Below are positions 51,549 through 60,141 of a stretch of DNA of 64,000 nt, in pieces (within the stretch, counting starts at the first letter, position 1; the number at the start of each line of letters is the position of its first letter). The stretch is from Bacillus sp. B-jedd (GTDB lineage: Bacteria > Bacillota > Bacilli > Bacillales > Cytobacillaceae). The notes under the pieces were generated by a model. It did not search any database, was not told the DNA's origin, and was given only the letters and a program-made list of their open reading frames with translations. Where the stretch lies: positions 1,199,001 through 1,263,000 of the forward strand of contig NZ_CCXR01000001.1 of NCBI RefSeq assembly GCF_000821085.1, written 5' to 3'. The position numbers and the translations under genes are program-made.

Positions 51549-53098
51549 CGGATGCGGGGCCGATCAGGTTCGCGGAGGAAGAGCTGCTTCGGTATGGGCA
51601 GAATGCTGGGCGCTCCTTCGTGTTGGGAACCTATGATGATTTCCTGAAAAAAGGACTTCTGGAAGTAACGGAAACCGCTATGGATTCATCATTGGACGCT
51701 TTTCAGGTGCTGGATAGGGAAAATGAGGTTTGTATTATCGGTTCCAATCCGCGCTCTGTGCTCTTTGGCGTTTATGATGTGTGCAAAAAGCTGTTTGGCT
51801 ATAAGTGGGTGAGCTTCTTTCCGGAAGAAAACTTATTTGTCAGCGAAGTAAACATCGGTTCTTCCGGAATCCAGAGCGGGAAAATGAAAAGAAGGGGCCT
51901 CGTTGTAGAGAATTACGATAACCCTGAATTTTTGCTTAAGCTAATCGACTGGGCCGCCAAACACTATATAAATGAATTTTTCTTTACGTTCATGCTGTGG
52001 GATAAGGTAGAGCATATCATCGGTAAGGAGATTGAGAAGCGGGGGCTGGACATTACTTTAGGTGGCCATAGCATGCATTATTTGCTAAGGGAAGAATCAG
52101 GCTCCGGACAAAAACAAATCGATTTTTCCAAAGGCGGCTGGAAGGATTCCGTTATAGAGAAAATCGAGGATTACTGCCGTGAATCAAGCTCCATCAACCG
52201 GATATCCTTGTGGCCGGCTGATATTGGCATCAAGGATGATCACCGCTTTCTGGCCCATTATATTGAGTTTACCGAGCAGCTCAAGAAACAGCTTCCCGCG
52301 CTTCATGTCGAGCATATCGCCTACAATGCTGGTTTATCGTGGCAGATGCTGGAGCTGCCAGATGGAACCGACAGTTCAAAAACGGTCGACACCTTATTCG
52401 CATACTGGGGAAGGAATTATCGGGAATCTTTTTCTAAGGAAAAAAGAGCCTGTGAGGCACTTCGGAAATGGCGTCAATCGACAGGCGCGCGCAACAGAGA
52501 ATTGACTGTGTTTGAATATTACAGTGACCATTTTATGCTTGGGGACTTATTCCCGCCATTGTTCCACCGGATTCGGGAAGATATTGAATTGTATGCGGAG
52601 ATGGGAATTGACCAGATTGTCAATTTGATTGTACCTTACATCCCTAAAGAGAATCCCACTAAAGAAGAGCTGCAATATCCGTGGGAGGATGTCCAGCTCA
52701 TGAATGGCTACTTTTTTGCCCGATTAACCTGGGGAGATCCTTTTGAGGAAATTGAACAGGATTTTTACTCAATATTTGGGAGAAAGCAAAAGGAAGCCAG
52801 GCAGGTGCTTCAGGAAATGGAAGCCGCCCTTTCGGAAGTATCAAAGTGGAACGCCCGGCTTTTTCCGAGCAGACTGATCGACCCGGAAAAGGTCGACGCT
52901 TTTGTGGATGCGGATTTAATTGTCAAGGACATCATCCGCTGGCAAAAACGGCTTGAGCCTTTCAAAGATAAACCCGTTGGCGTAATGTCCGATCAAGACA
53001 GCCTGGTTTCATTTTATGTTCATTTTGCCAAAAAGAAGCTTGAAGAATATCTCCTAAAGTGGGAAGAAAAATCAGGAAGTCGTAAGATGGATTCATAA
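51521..53098 (+). CDS. Glycoside-hydrolase-like protein with alpha-glucuronidase/GH20-type N-terminal fold
   Basis: A 525-residue protein. Residues ~1-115 show the alpha/beta carbohydrate-enzyme prefix (ILTDAGPIRFAEEELLRY, ENEVCIIGSNPRSVLFGVYDVCKKLFGYKWVSFFPE) seen before GH20, GH67 and DUF4838 barrels. A TIM-barrel-like region follows with RISLWPADIGIKDDH and YYSDHFMLGDLFPP, then a helical C-terminus. The exact family and catalytic residues are not clear. GAGGTGG precedes the ATG inside the end of the previous gene. Coupling suggests the two act on the same substrate. Confidence 0.8.
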   Translation: MSTVKCTILTDAGPIRFAEEELLRYGQNAGRSFVLGTYDDFLKKGLLEVTETAMDSSLDAFQVLDRENEVCIIGSNPRSVLFGVYDVCKKLFGYKWVSFFPEENLFVSEVNIGSSGIQSGKMKRRGLVVENYDNPEFLLKLIDWAAKHYINEFFFTFMLWDKVEHIIGKEIEKRGLDITLGGHSMHYLLREESGSGQKQIDFSKGGWKDSVIEKIEDYCRESSSINRISLWPADIGIKDDHRFLAHYIEFTEQLKKQLPALHVEHIAYNAGLSWQMLELPDGTDSSKTVDTLFAYWGRNYRESFSKEKRACEALRKWRQSTGARNRELTVFEYYSDHFMLGDLFPPLFHRIREDIELYAEMGIDQIVNLIVPYIPKENPTKEELQYPWEDVQLMNGYFFARLTWGDPFEEIEQDFYSIFGRKQKEARQVLQEMEAALSEVSKWNARLFPSRLIDPEKVDAFVDADLIVKDIIRWQKRLEPFKDKPVGVMSDQDSLVSFYVHFAKKKLEEYLLKWEEKSGSRKMDS

Positions 53099-53159
53099 GG
53101 GCTTTGGAATGTAAAAAGCCTCGGATATTTTTAATTAATTCCAAATTTGGAGGCAGAAC

Positions 53160-53780
53160 ATGAGAAAGCGGATCGTGTTTATAGGTGATAGTATTACGCA
53201 TTGGATGAAAAACGAGAATGACCCCATCGGTACCGGCTATGTGCGCCTGGTTCATGATTATTTACAAGTAACTTATCCGGAACAGGAGTTTGAAATCTTT
53301 AATGAAGGCCTCAGCGGAAACCGTGTGACGGACCTGGCGGAGCGCTGGGAGCAGGACGTCCTTTCCGTTCGTCCCGATTTTGTATCAATCTCAATTGGCA
53401 TTAACGATGTGTGGCGCCAGCTTGACTCGCCTGACATCGAGCAAGTCTACCATGAGCAGTTCGAAAAAGTTTATGAATCACTCTTGTTGAGTTTGAAGGA
53501 GAAAACGAACGCACGGATTATCTTGATGGAACCAACAGTAATTGCCGAAGATGTTCAAAGTGAGGGGAACGTGAAGCTTGCGCCGTATGTGGAAATCGTT
53601 CATAAACTCGCGGAACGTTACAGCGCGGTTCTCGTTCCAACACATGAGGCATTCATCAGCTATCTAAAAACGGGCAAGGGCAAACCTCTTACCTTGGACG
53701 GCGTCCATATGAACAGCATGGGGAATATGCTCATGGCAAAAACGTGGGTGGAAGCGGCGGGAAAATTGTTCGAACTTTAA
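53160..53780 (+). CDS. SGNH/GDSL hydrolase (carbohydrate esterase-like)
   Basis: A 206-residue esterase with all four SGNH blocks: VFIGDSIT (Ser near residue 10), NEGLSGNRVTDL (Gly), SIGINDVWRQ (Asn) and LDGVHMNSMG (Asp-His). The length and blocks match small intracellular carbohydrate deacetylases of the rhamnogalacturonan acetylesterase type. No signal peptide. TTGGAGG precedes the ATG. It closes the glycan operon and probably removes acetyl groups from imported oligosaccharides. Confidence 0.94.
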   Translation: MRKRIVFIGDSITHWMKNENDPIGTGYVRLVHDYLQVTYPEQEFEIFNEGLSGNRVTDLAERWEQDVLSVRPDFVSISIGINDVWRQLDSPDIEQVYHEQFEKVYESLLLSLKEKTNARIILMEPTVIAEDVQSEGNVKLAPYVEIVHKLAERYSAVLVPTHEAFISYLKTGKGKPLTLDGVHMNSMGNMLMAKTWVEAAGKLFEL

Positions 53781-53823
53781 ACTTGAGATTCTACTTTAAG
53801 ACAGGTACCCGGAAGGGAAAATA

Positions 53824-53877
53824 AAAGCTGTTCCGAAAGAGCCACTGTTAAACGGGCTTTTGGAACAGCTTTTTTTA
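53824..53877 (+). terminator. Rho-independent terminator of the glycan operon
   Basis: AAAGCTGTTCCGAAAG and CTTTTGGAACAGCTT pair with few mismatches and run into TTTTTTT. Confidence 0.9.
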
Positions 53878-53977
53878 TCAGTTATCTTCGGTTACTTATT
53901 TCCGCTCCAAGGACATGCTTTCTTCGCGGAGAGCGGTTTTCCTGTTTTGCAAAAATGTTCGAAGTTTTAGAGTTGGC

Positions 53978-55879
53978 TTAATGGGATTGATTCTTCTCCG
54001 CAATATGATAATCTTTCATTTTTCTCCAAAGAGTTGAACGGCTTATCCCTAATGAACGGGCTGCCAAGCTACGGTTATATTGGTTATCAATTAAGGCTTG
54101 TAGTACTCTTTCTCTTTCATCCGGAGGAGTGGCGCGGTTTTCTGTTTCAATTGTTTTTTTGAAATTTATCGTATTAGGGAGTACAGTCTGGATCGCTTCC
54201 GAGGTGATGCGCGGAGCGTATAAAACCGCTAATCGTTCACAAATATTAAAGAGCTGGCGCACATTGCCTGGCCAAGAATGCTGCATTAAAAGCAATTTTG
54301 CCTCATGGGACAATTCGATTCCAGGATAGTTTTTTCTGAAATAATCATCCACGAGGAAAGGAATATCTTCCTTGCGCATTTCCAGATTCGGTATTTCGAT
54401 TCTTAATACGTCCAGCCGGTAGAATAAATCCTCCCTGAATTTATTTTCCTTTACCATAACTTCCAGGTCCTTATTTGTCGCGCCTATGATTCTAATATCT
54501 ACTTTGATGATTACGTCACTGCCTAAACGCATGATTTCCCGTTCCTGAAGGACACGGAGAAGTTTAGCCTGCAGGGATAAAGGAATCTCAGCAATTTCAT
54601 CTAAAAAAATGGTCCCTCGGTGTGCGATTTCAAAAAGCCCTGCTTTTCCGTTTTTGTTCGCTCCTGTAAAGCTTCCGGCCACATAGCCGAATAGTTCGCT
54701 TTCCAGCAGATTATCAGGAATCGCCGCGCAATTAATGGCTACGAATGGCTGGGAAAACCGGTCGCTTTCGCGATGGATGCTTTGGGCGAAAACTTCTTTT
54801 CCCGTGCCGCTTTCTCCTATTAAGAGGATATTTGAATTAGTGCGGCTATAATGTTTGGCGGTCTCAATTGTCTGCTTCATCATTTCCGATTCAGCGACGA
54901 TTTGTGAAAAGTTAAAATGGGCAGTATGGCCTTTGCTGTATATCCGTTTTCGGATGCTTCCCTCCAGCAATTGAAGATCCTGGACCGCCTGAATATTGAA
55001 GACGATATCGGATACGACGTTTTTTACTTTGATGAAGCGTTTATTTATGCTCAGCATCGTTTTTTTGTAACGGAAGACTTCGTTCGTATATTCCTTGGTG
55101 TCCTGCATCAAAATCCGAAATTTAGGAAGGATGGATGTGGTATCAAGTTTTTGGCCGATAATCGATTTGTCGAGATCCAGTAAATAGGCCGCTTTCGGGT
55201 TTAGCATGACCAGTTCACGTTCTGCATTCACGACGATAACACCGTCACTGGCCGTTTCAAGAATGGCCTGCAGCCGATTCGCTTTTTCCTGCTCCTTTAT
55301 GGCAGTGGCGGCAGTGATTTTTGCCTGCGTAATCGCTTGCCAGAAAGCTTCTCTGCTCGATTCTATAAACATATTATTCAAGTTGAGGTCGTCCGCATAT
55401 TTGCACGTTTTAATTCCGCCAAGTATGATTTGGCAGCCGTCGGCAATAGCTTCTTTTACCAGGGAAAAACCATTCCAGGTAGTATTGAGCCGATAGGTCT
55501 TTACTGGCGCGTCAAGTAAATCATACAGTTCCTTTAAACCAGCAAGCATATTGTTGGCGGCAATCACGCCTATTGTCCCGGTTCCGTACTTCTCGGTGGA
55601 TCTCCGGATTGTCCGGAGGATATCAGTTGATGAAACCGGTATCTCCACAATAGGGATATCCCCGGAAACCCTCTTTAAAATTTCCGCCAATAACCCTCTT
55701 GTAATAATCACATCTGCCTGTATTCTTGTATCAGTAGGATTTTCTTCGGAGATGACAACCTCCTCCAACTGGTATGTATATTTCTGGCGATTTTCTTCCA
55801 TGAAATTATGTTCGTTAAAAATATCAAATGCATCTTTAATAAAGTTGCTGCATGGAACGACTAAAGCAATTTTAATCAT
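53978..55879 (-). CDS. Sigma-54-dependent activator with PrpR-like sensor and PAS domain
   Basis: A ~633-residue enhancer-binding protein. The N-terminal ~190 residues resemble PrpR_N sensor domains (IALVVPCSNFIKDAFDIFNEHNF, VEIPVSSTDILRTIR). A PAS domain follows (~205-310, ETASDGVIVVNAERELV). The AAA+ domain (~325-560) has GESGTGKE (Walker A), the sigma-54 loop GSFTGA for the usual GAFTGA, and GTIFLDEI (Walker B). A Fis-type HTH ends the chain (NQYNRSLAARSLGISRSTLWRKMKD). The ATG at 55879 follows GGGGTG. It diverges from a sigma-54 promoter and probably activates the aldolase-transporter-kinase operon. Confidence 0.95.
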   Translation of the reverse strand: MIKIALVVPCSNFIKDAFDIFNEHNFMEENRQKYTYQLEEVVISEENPTDTRIQADVIITRGLLAEILKRVSGDIPIVEIPVSSTDILRTIRRSTEKYGTGTIGVIAANNMLAGLKELYDLLDAPVKTYRLNTTWNGFSLVKEAIADGCQIILGGIKTCKYADDLNLNNMFIESSREAFWQAITQAKITAATAIKEQEKANRLQAILETASDGVIVVNAERELVMLNPKAAYLLDLDKSIIGQKLDTTSILPKFRILMQDTKEYTNEVFRYKKTMLSINKRFIKVKNVVSDIVFNIQAVQDLQLLEGSIRKRIYSKGHTAHFNFSQIVAESEMMKQTIETAKHYSRTNSNILLIGESGTGKEVFAQSIHRESDRFSQPFVAINCAAIPDNLLESELFGYVAGSFTGANKNGKAGLFEIAHRGTIFLDEIAEIPLSLQAKLLRVLQEREIMRLGSDVIIKVDIRIIGATNKDLEVMVKENKFREDLFYRLDVLRIEIPNLEMRKEDIPFLVDDYFRKNYPGIELSHEAKLLLMQHSWPGNVRQLFNICERLAVLYAPRITSEAIQTVLPNTINFKKTIETENRATPPDERERVLQALIDNQYNRSLAARSLGISRSTLWRKMKDYHIAEKNQSH

Positions 55880-55928
55880 GCTGACACCCCAATCAATATC
55901 CAGATATGAATTCATCATATCATAATAA

Positions 55929-55944
55929 TTGTTTCATGAAACAA
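55929..55944. promoter_or_regulatory. Enhancer (UAS) palindrome 1
   Basis: TTGTTTCATGAAACAA is a perfect 16-bp palindrome, about 185 bp before the predicted sigma-54 transcription start and 50 bp before the activator gene. Confidence 0.85.
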
Positions 55945-55962
55945 AATGTTTAAAGTGAAAGT

Positions 55963-55974
55963 GTTTCATGAAAC
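55963..55974. promoter_or_regulatory. Enhancer (UAS) palindrome 2
   Basis: GTTTCATGAAAC repeats the core of palindrome 1 exactly. The centres are 32 bp apart, three helical turns, so both face the same side of the helix. Confidence 0.85.
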
Positions 55975-56094
55975 GTTCCAGAAAGAATAATGAACGTGTT
56001 CACAGGCTAGGTCTGATAAGAAAAGCTGCTTGTTTTCTGTTGAATATTCAAAAAATTCGCCCATTATATAAAAAAACTTTTGTTTTCTTCCAAG

Positions 56095-56111
56095 TTGGCA
56101 CGCTTCTTGCA
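56095..56111 (+). promoter_or_regulatory. Sigma-54 (-24/-12) promoter
   Basis: TTGGCACGCTTCTTGCA matches TTGGCAC-N5-TTGCA exactly, with GG and GC at the required 10-bp spacing. Transcription should start near 56121. Confidence 0.94.
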
Positions 56112-56148
56112 TTATTGATTAATGTAAGGCGAAAAAGGAGGAAAATGA

Positions 56149-56946
56149 ATGTTAAGGTCCAGTGAGGTATTTGAAAATAGGGCAAAACAACTTCTGGCTG
56201 GCAAAAAGAAATTGTCTGCGGGATGGCTCCAGGCATCCAGTCCAATCACATCTGAAATCATGGCCAAAGCCGGTTTTGATGTTTTGATGGTGGACATGGA
56301 ACACGGGCCTGGGGATATCATGACATTGATCCATCAACTGCAGGCGCTATCCAGCTATGAGGTTACTCCCTTCGTCCGGGCACCGTGGAACGACCTTGTC
56401 GTGGTGAAACGGATATTGGATGCCGGCGCCCACGGTGTCCTGATCCCTTATGTCAATACGGCGGAAGAAGCTGAAAAAGCGGTCATGGCCTGCAAATATC
56501 CGCCAGAAGGAATGAGGGGGATTGCACCGAGCCCGCGCGCGGGAGGGTTTGGCATGAACGGAGGGAATTATCTTGAAAAGGCCAATTTGGAAATAAGCGT
56601 GTTGATTGCTGTAGAGACAAGGGCGGCAATCGAAAATCTGGAGGACATTTTAAAGGTAGACGGAATTGATGGCATCTTCCTGGGTCCGATGGATTTATCG
56701 ACATCGATGGGGCATTTTTGCAACCCAAAGGCACCTGAAGTCCAGGAAGCGATTCGCAAGGTTGAAGAATTGGTCCTACAATCGGACAAGTTCCTTGCGA
56801 CAGTTGCCGGTGATTTTGAACAAGCAAAGGGCCTGTATGAAAAAGGCTACAGCATGGTCGTCATGATGTCCGACACGACCACGCTCGGAAAGATGGCACA
56901 AAGAACAGTAGCGGATTTTAAAAAATATTATCAAAACGAACAATAA
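56149..56946 (+). CDS. HpcH/HpaI family class II aldolase
   Basis: A 265-residue metal-dependent pyruvate-type aldolase of the HpaI/RhmA family. Key segments are VLMVDMEHGPGD (catalytic His near residue 50), VTPFVRAPWND (Arg), LIAVETRAAIENLEDIL (metal Glu) and GIFLGPMDLSTSMG (metal Asp). It would split a 4-hydroxy-2-keto acid to pyruvate and an aldehyde, or run in reverse. An AAAGGAGG site precedes the ATG. It is the first gene behind the sigma-54 promoter. Confidence 0.94.
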   Translation: MLRSSEVFENRAKQLLAGKKKLSAGWLQASSPITSEIMAKAGFDVLMVDMEHGPGDIMTLIHQLQALSSYEVTPFVRAPWNDLVVVKRILDAGAHGVLIPYVNTAEEAEKAVMACKYPPEGMRGIAPSPRAGGFGMNGGNYLEKANLEISVLIAVETRAAIENLEDILKVDGIDGIFLGPMDLSTSMGHFCNPKAPEVQEAIRKVEELVLQSDKFLATVAGDFEQAKGLYEKGYSMVVMMSDTTTLGKMAQRTVADFKKYYQNEQ

Positions 56947-56970
56947 TTTCAATATGGCAGGGGGATTAAG

Positions 56971-58278
56971 ATGAGTGCTATTCAGCCGCAGGTAAATCAA
57001 TCAGAAACAAAGGTGACGTTTAAGAAGTTAACGTGGAAAGAATCCTTAAAATCAATCGGCCCAGGTATCATCTTTATGTTAACCGGGCTTGGAGCAGGGG
57101 ATTTGGTCGATTCATCCGTAGCCGGCTCCCATTACGGATATGCTTTAATGTGGGTTTTGGTCATTGCCTGTTTGATCCGTTTCGTTGTCGTAAACATACT
57201 GACGCGGTTCGAATTATGCAACACAGAAAAAATCACGCTTTTTGAGGCTTATCGTGGAATAAGCAAGCTGTACCCATACCTCTTTATGGCCATGGCAATT
57301 GTTCTCGGCCATATGGCCATTTCGAATATGGTGAAGGGATCCGGGGAGGCATTATACTATATTTTCAATGGTGTGGGATCACCGTTTTTCTGGTCGATCA
57401 TTGTGGTCCTTTCCTGTGTTTTCCTCATGCGAAAGGATGTTTACAATAAGCTTGAAAATGTTATGAAAGCCTTGTTGGCACTCATGACTTTGGCATTCAT
57501 TTATCTGGCACTGACCAGTACGCCTCATCCAGCAGAATTAATGAAAGGCATTTTTGCTTTTGAAATGCCTGAAGGCACAGGATTGTTCGGATCTTTGGCG
57601 TTAACCATTTCCATGATTGGCGCTGTTGCGGGTTCAATCGTAAACTTTCTTTATCCGCGCGCTATCCGTGCAAAAGGCTGGACCGATGCTTCCTATAAAA
57701 AAATCCAGCGGAATGAATTACTGTTTAGCATTGGCATGATGATTGTCATTAACCTCGCCATCTGGGTGGTTGGCGCAGAGATACTACGTCCCCAAGGAAT
57801 TGAAGTAAAGTCATTAAGTGATATCGCATTCGCACTGGAAGACCAGTTCGGACGCATTGGCGGAATTGCTTTTTACCTCGGGGTTTTCGGAGCTTTGTAC
57901 AGTACCATTCTCGGGATTGTAAACGGATACAACAATATTGCGGTGGACAATATCTGGATTTTGAAACCGGAAAGAAAAGAAACTTTTGCAACGACTGAAA
58001 ATGATCCTATTTACAAATACATCGCGCTATTTTTCATGTTGTCCGCATTCATTTGGTATATTCCTGGAATGCCAGGCTTTATAGAGCTCACTTTAATCAC
58101 TACTATTATGCAGGCGGCCTGCCTTCCTGCCATTGCGGTTGGCTTGCTTTTCCTCGCAACAAGAAAAAAGTATCTTCCAAAGCAGTTCCTTAACAATTGG
58201 CTCGAGAACTTGGTATTAATCGGGACGACTGCTTTAGCGGTATGGAGCGGGATTAAAATCATTTTAGGATTTTTGTAA
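56971..58278 (+). CDS. Nramp-fold transporter lacking the metal-binding motifs
   Basis: A 435-residue protein with 11 or so membrane helices aligning over its length with Nramp (MntH) transporters. True metal carriers have DPGN in helix 1 and MPH in helix 6. Here helix 1 reads GPGIIFMLTGLGAGDLVDSS and the helix 6 region reads ISMIGAVAGSIVNFLYPRAI, so both motifs are replaced. Together with its place between an aldolase and an acid-sugar kinase, this suggests an organic-acid importer of the Nramp-related group rather than a manganese carrier. Confidence 0.88.
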   Translation: MSAIQPQVNQSETKVTFKKLTWKESLKSIGPGIIFMLTGLGAGDLVDSSVAGSHYGYALMWVLVIACLIRFVVVNILTRFELCNTEKITLFEAYRGISKLYPYLFMAMAIVLGHMAISNMVKGSGEALYYIFNGVGSPFFWSIIVVLSCVFLMRKDVYNKLENVMKALLALMTLAFIYLALTSTPHPAELMKGIFAFEMPEGTGLFGSLALTISMIGAVAGSIVNFLYPRAIRAKGWTDASYKKIQRNELLFSIGMMIVINLAIWVVGAEILRPQGIEVKSLSDIAFALEDQFGRIGGIAFYLGVFGALYSTILGIVNGYNNIAVDNIWILKPERKETFATTENDPIYKYIALFFMLSAFIWYIPGMPGFIELTLITTIMQAACLPAIAVGLLFLATRKKYLPKQFLNNWLENLVLIGTTALAVWSGIKIILGFL

Positions 58279-58308
58279 GATAGAAATTTAGTAGGGTGGG
58301 AAACTACA

Positions 58309-59646
58309 ATGGGCAGAAAAATGATTGTTTTAGATGACGATCCTACTGGAGTTCAGACGATTCACGGCTTATCTGTATACACTAGCTGGGATTTAAAGGC
58401 GTTGAGGGAAGCTTTCGAAGAACCTCAGGAAATGTTTTTTATCTTAACTAATTCAAGGAGTTTTTCGGTAGAGAAAACGATTTGCGCGCATCGGGAAATA
58501 GCCGCGAATATCGTGCAAGTATCTAAAGAAACTGGAATGGACTTTGTAATCATCTGCAGAGGGGACTCCACTCTTAGAGGGCATTACTTATTGGAAATGG
58601 ATGTGCTGTCAGAGGCGATTCAAGAGCTTGCTGGAACGGAAATCGATGGTCAAATTATTGGTCCATGCTTTTTCGAAGGCGGCCGTGTGACGATTGACAA
58701 TATCCACTACCTTGCCGACAAGGGGGAGTTGGTTCCGGTAGGAGAGACAGAATTTGCGAGGGATAAGACGTTTGGCTTTCAAAATTCCCACCTTGGAAAG
58801 TATGTCGAGGAAAAAACTAAGGGAAAATACAAAGCGGCCGAATGCGTCTATTTTGACCATAAGGAATTAACCGATCACAATATTGGCGGATTAGCGGCAA
58901 AGCTGGCTTCGGTTTCAAAAGGGTCAAAAGTTATTGTAAATGCTGTTGATTATAATCAGCTGAACGCATTTTGCAAGGTGCTTTTAATCGCCATGAATAA
59001 AAACAAACGGTTTATCATTAGATCCGCGGCTTCATTTGTTAAGGCTTTCGGGAAAATTTCCGACCAGCCACTACTGACAGGTGAACAACTGATTCAAAAA
59101 GATAATAAAAATGGTGGCATCGTAATCGTTGGCTCCCATGTCAACAAAACCACCAGACAGCTGGAAAAATTAAAAAATGCGGAACTCCCGGTTGATTTTA
59201 TTGAGTTTAATATACAAAAAGCTATTGAAGGCAGTGGTTTGGAGAGTGAAGTCGAATCGATATTGGCAAAGGCACAAGGAGTTTTGCGTAGGGGCCGGCA
59301 TGCTGTCATTTTTACGAGCAGAGAGGTGTTTTCCTCAAAAGAGCTTAACAAAGAAGAGCTGTTGCAAATCTCTGTCGGTATTTCCGATGCTTTGAGCAGT
59401 ATCGTGAGAAAATTGGAGATTACGCCCTCATTTATTGTTGCAAAGGGAGGCATAACATCCAGCGACGTCGCGATAAAAGGTTTGAAAGTCAAGAAAGCGC
59501 TTGTAATGGGTCAAATCAAAAAGGGCATTCCCGTCTGGATGACTGGCGAAGAAAGCAAATTTCCATTTATGCCGTATATTATTTTTCCAGGCAATGTCGG
59601 GGAAGATTCGGACTTGCGTGAAATCATCTCTGAATTGAACCATTGA
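58309..59646 (+). CDS. Four-carbon acid sugar kinase family protein (DUF1537)
   Basis: A 445-residue kinase of the YgbK/OtnK/DtnK type, phosphorylating tetronate-like acids. The N-terminal domain starts IVLDDDPTGVQTIHG, followed by LTNSRSF and the catalytic ICRGDSTLRGHYLLE (near residue 85). The C-terminal nucleotide domain has IVIVGSHVNKTTRQLEKL and FIVAKGGITSSDVA, with the late PFMPYIIFPGNVGE. It ends the operon. The usual PdxA2 or OtnC partners are absent; here it is paired with an HpaI aldolase. Confidence 0.93.
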   Translation: MGRKMIVLDDDPTGVQTIHGLSVYTSWDLKALREAFEEPQEMFFILTNSRSFSVEKTICAHREIAANIVQVSKETGMDFVIICRGDSTLRGHYLLEMDVLSEAIQELAGTEIDGQIIGPCFFEGGRVTIDNIHYLADKGELVPVGETEFARDKTFGFQNSHLGKYVEEKTKGKYKAAECVYFDHKELTDHNIGGLAAKLASVSKGSKVIVNAVDYNQLNAFCKVLLIAMNKNKRFIIRSAASFVKAFGKISDQPLLTGEQLIQKDNKNGGIVIVGSHVNKTTRQLEKLKNAELPVDFIEFNIQKAIEGSGLESEVESILAKAQGVLRRGRHAVIFTSREVFSSKELNKEELLQISVGISDALSSIVRKLEITPSFIVAKGGITSSDVAIKGLKVKKALVMGQIKKGIPVWMTGEESKFPFMPYIIFPGNVGEDSDLREIISELNH

Positions 59647-59732
59647 TCCGTAAAGAACCGTTTTAAATTTTGCCTGCGCACATAGGAGTTCTGTTATTCA
59701 TCAATTGGCGGAAAACAATGAGCGAAATGGGC

Positions 59733-59761
59733 TTGTATCTTCCTAAGTTTAGTGCTAAAAT
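59733..59761 (+). promoter_or_regulatory. Sigma-A promoter of the PTS gene
   Basis: TTGTAT and TAAAAT are separated by 17 bp, about 25 bp before the RAT element. Confidence 0.6.
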
Positions 59762-59783
59762 TTAGGTAATATGAATATCGATC

Positions 59784-59810
59784 ACATGTTACTGATCCGA
59801 TCAGGCATGG
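59784..59810 (+). promoter_or_regulatory. RAT antiterminator element (LicT/SacY/GlcT type)
   Basis: ATGTTACTGATCCGATCAGG, with flanking ACATG and CATGG, fits the RAT pattern (GTTACTG, loop, CAGGCA). Its 3' strand GGCATGG is also the first arm of the terminator that follows, as in antitermination switches. Confidence 0.85.
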
Positions 59811-59864
59811 TGGTGAAATGAAATGAATCCGTTCATTTTTATTGCGCCTCCATGCCTTTTCTTC
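59804..59864 (+). terminator. Leader terminator controlled by the RAT
   Basis: GGCATGG and CCATGCC close a long stem whose inner part AATGAA/TTCATT also pairs, followed by TTTTCTTC. A second hairpin, GTCTGGC/GCCAGAC (59876-59896), and a T-run near 59916 follow. No gene is seen in 59647-60141 apart from these signals. Confidence 0.8.
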
Positions 59865-60141
59865 ATTTTTAGCATGTCTGGCCATTTAAGCCAGACGTTG
59901 GCTCTGGCAACATGTTTTTTAACTTGATGATAGAATGCCGGAATTGTTCTCTTAGGGAAAGATGAGCGGACAGTTGTCCAAAGGGAAGAGAGCGCTTCCA
60001 ATCGGCTGGAGAATACCTTTGAGGAGGTGGTGCGGGAAAAGAAAAATCTGCTTCAGTGCTGGCTTTATTTTAATTTTTACAGCTTTTATTTTCTTATTTG
60101 AATGCCAGTAGTAAAAGAATTAGTTAAGGGGGAAATGAATA

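Noticed and set aside
56971-58278. Manganese/iron transporter MntH
   Set aside because: Both conserved metal-ligand motifs of the Nramp family are replaced, and the gene lies in an acid-catabolic operon.
59694-60001. Two minus-strand ORFs of 63 and 66 codons
   Set aside because: They lie over the RAT, terminator and promoter of the PTS leader, and no family is recognisable.
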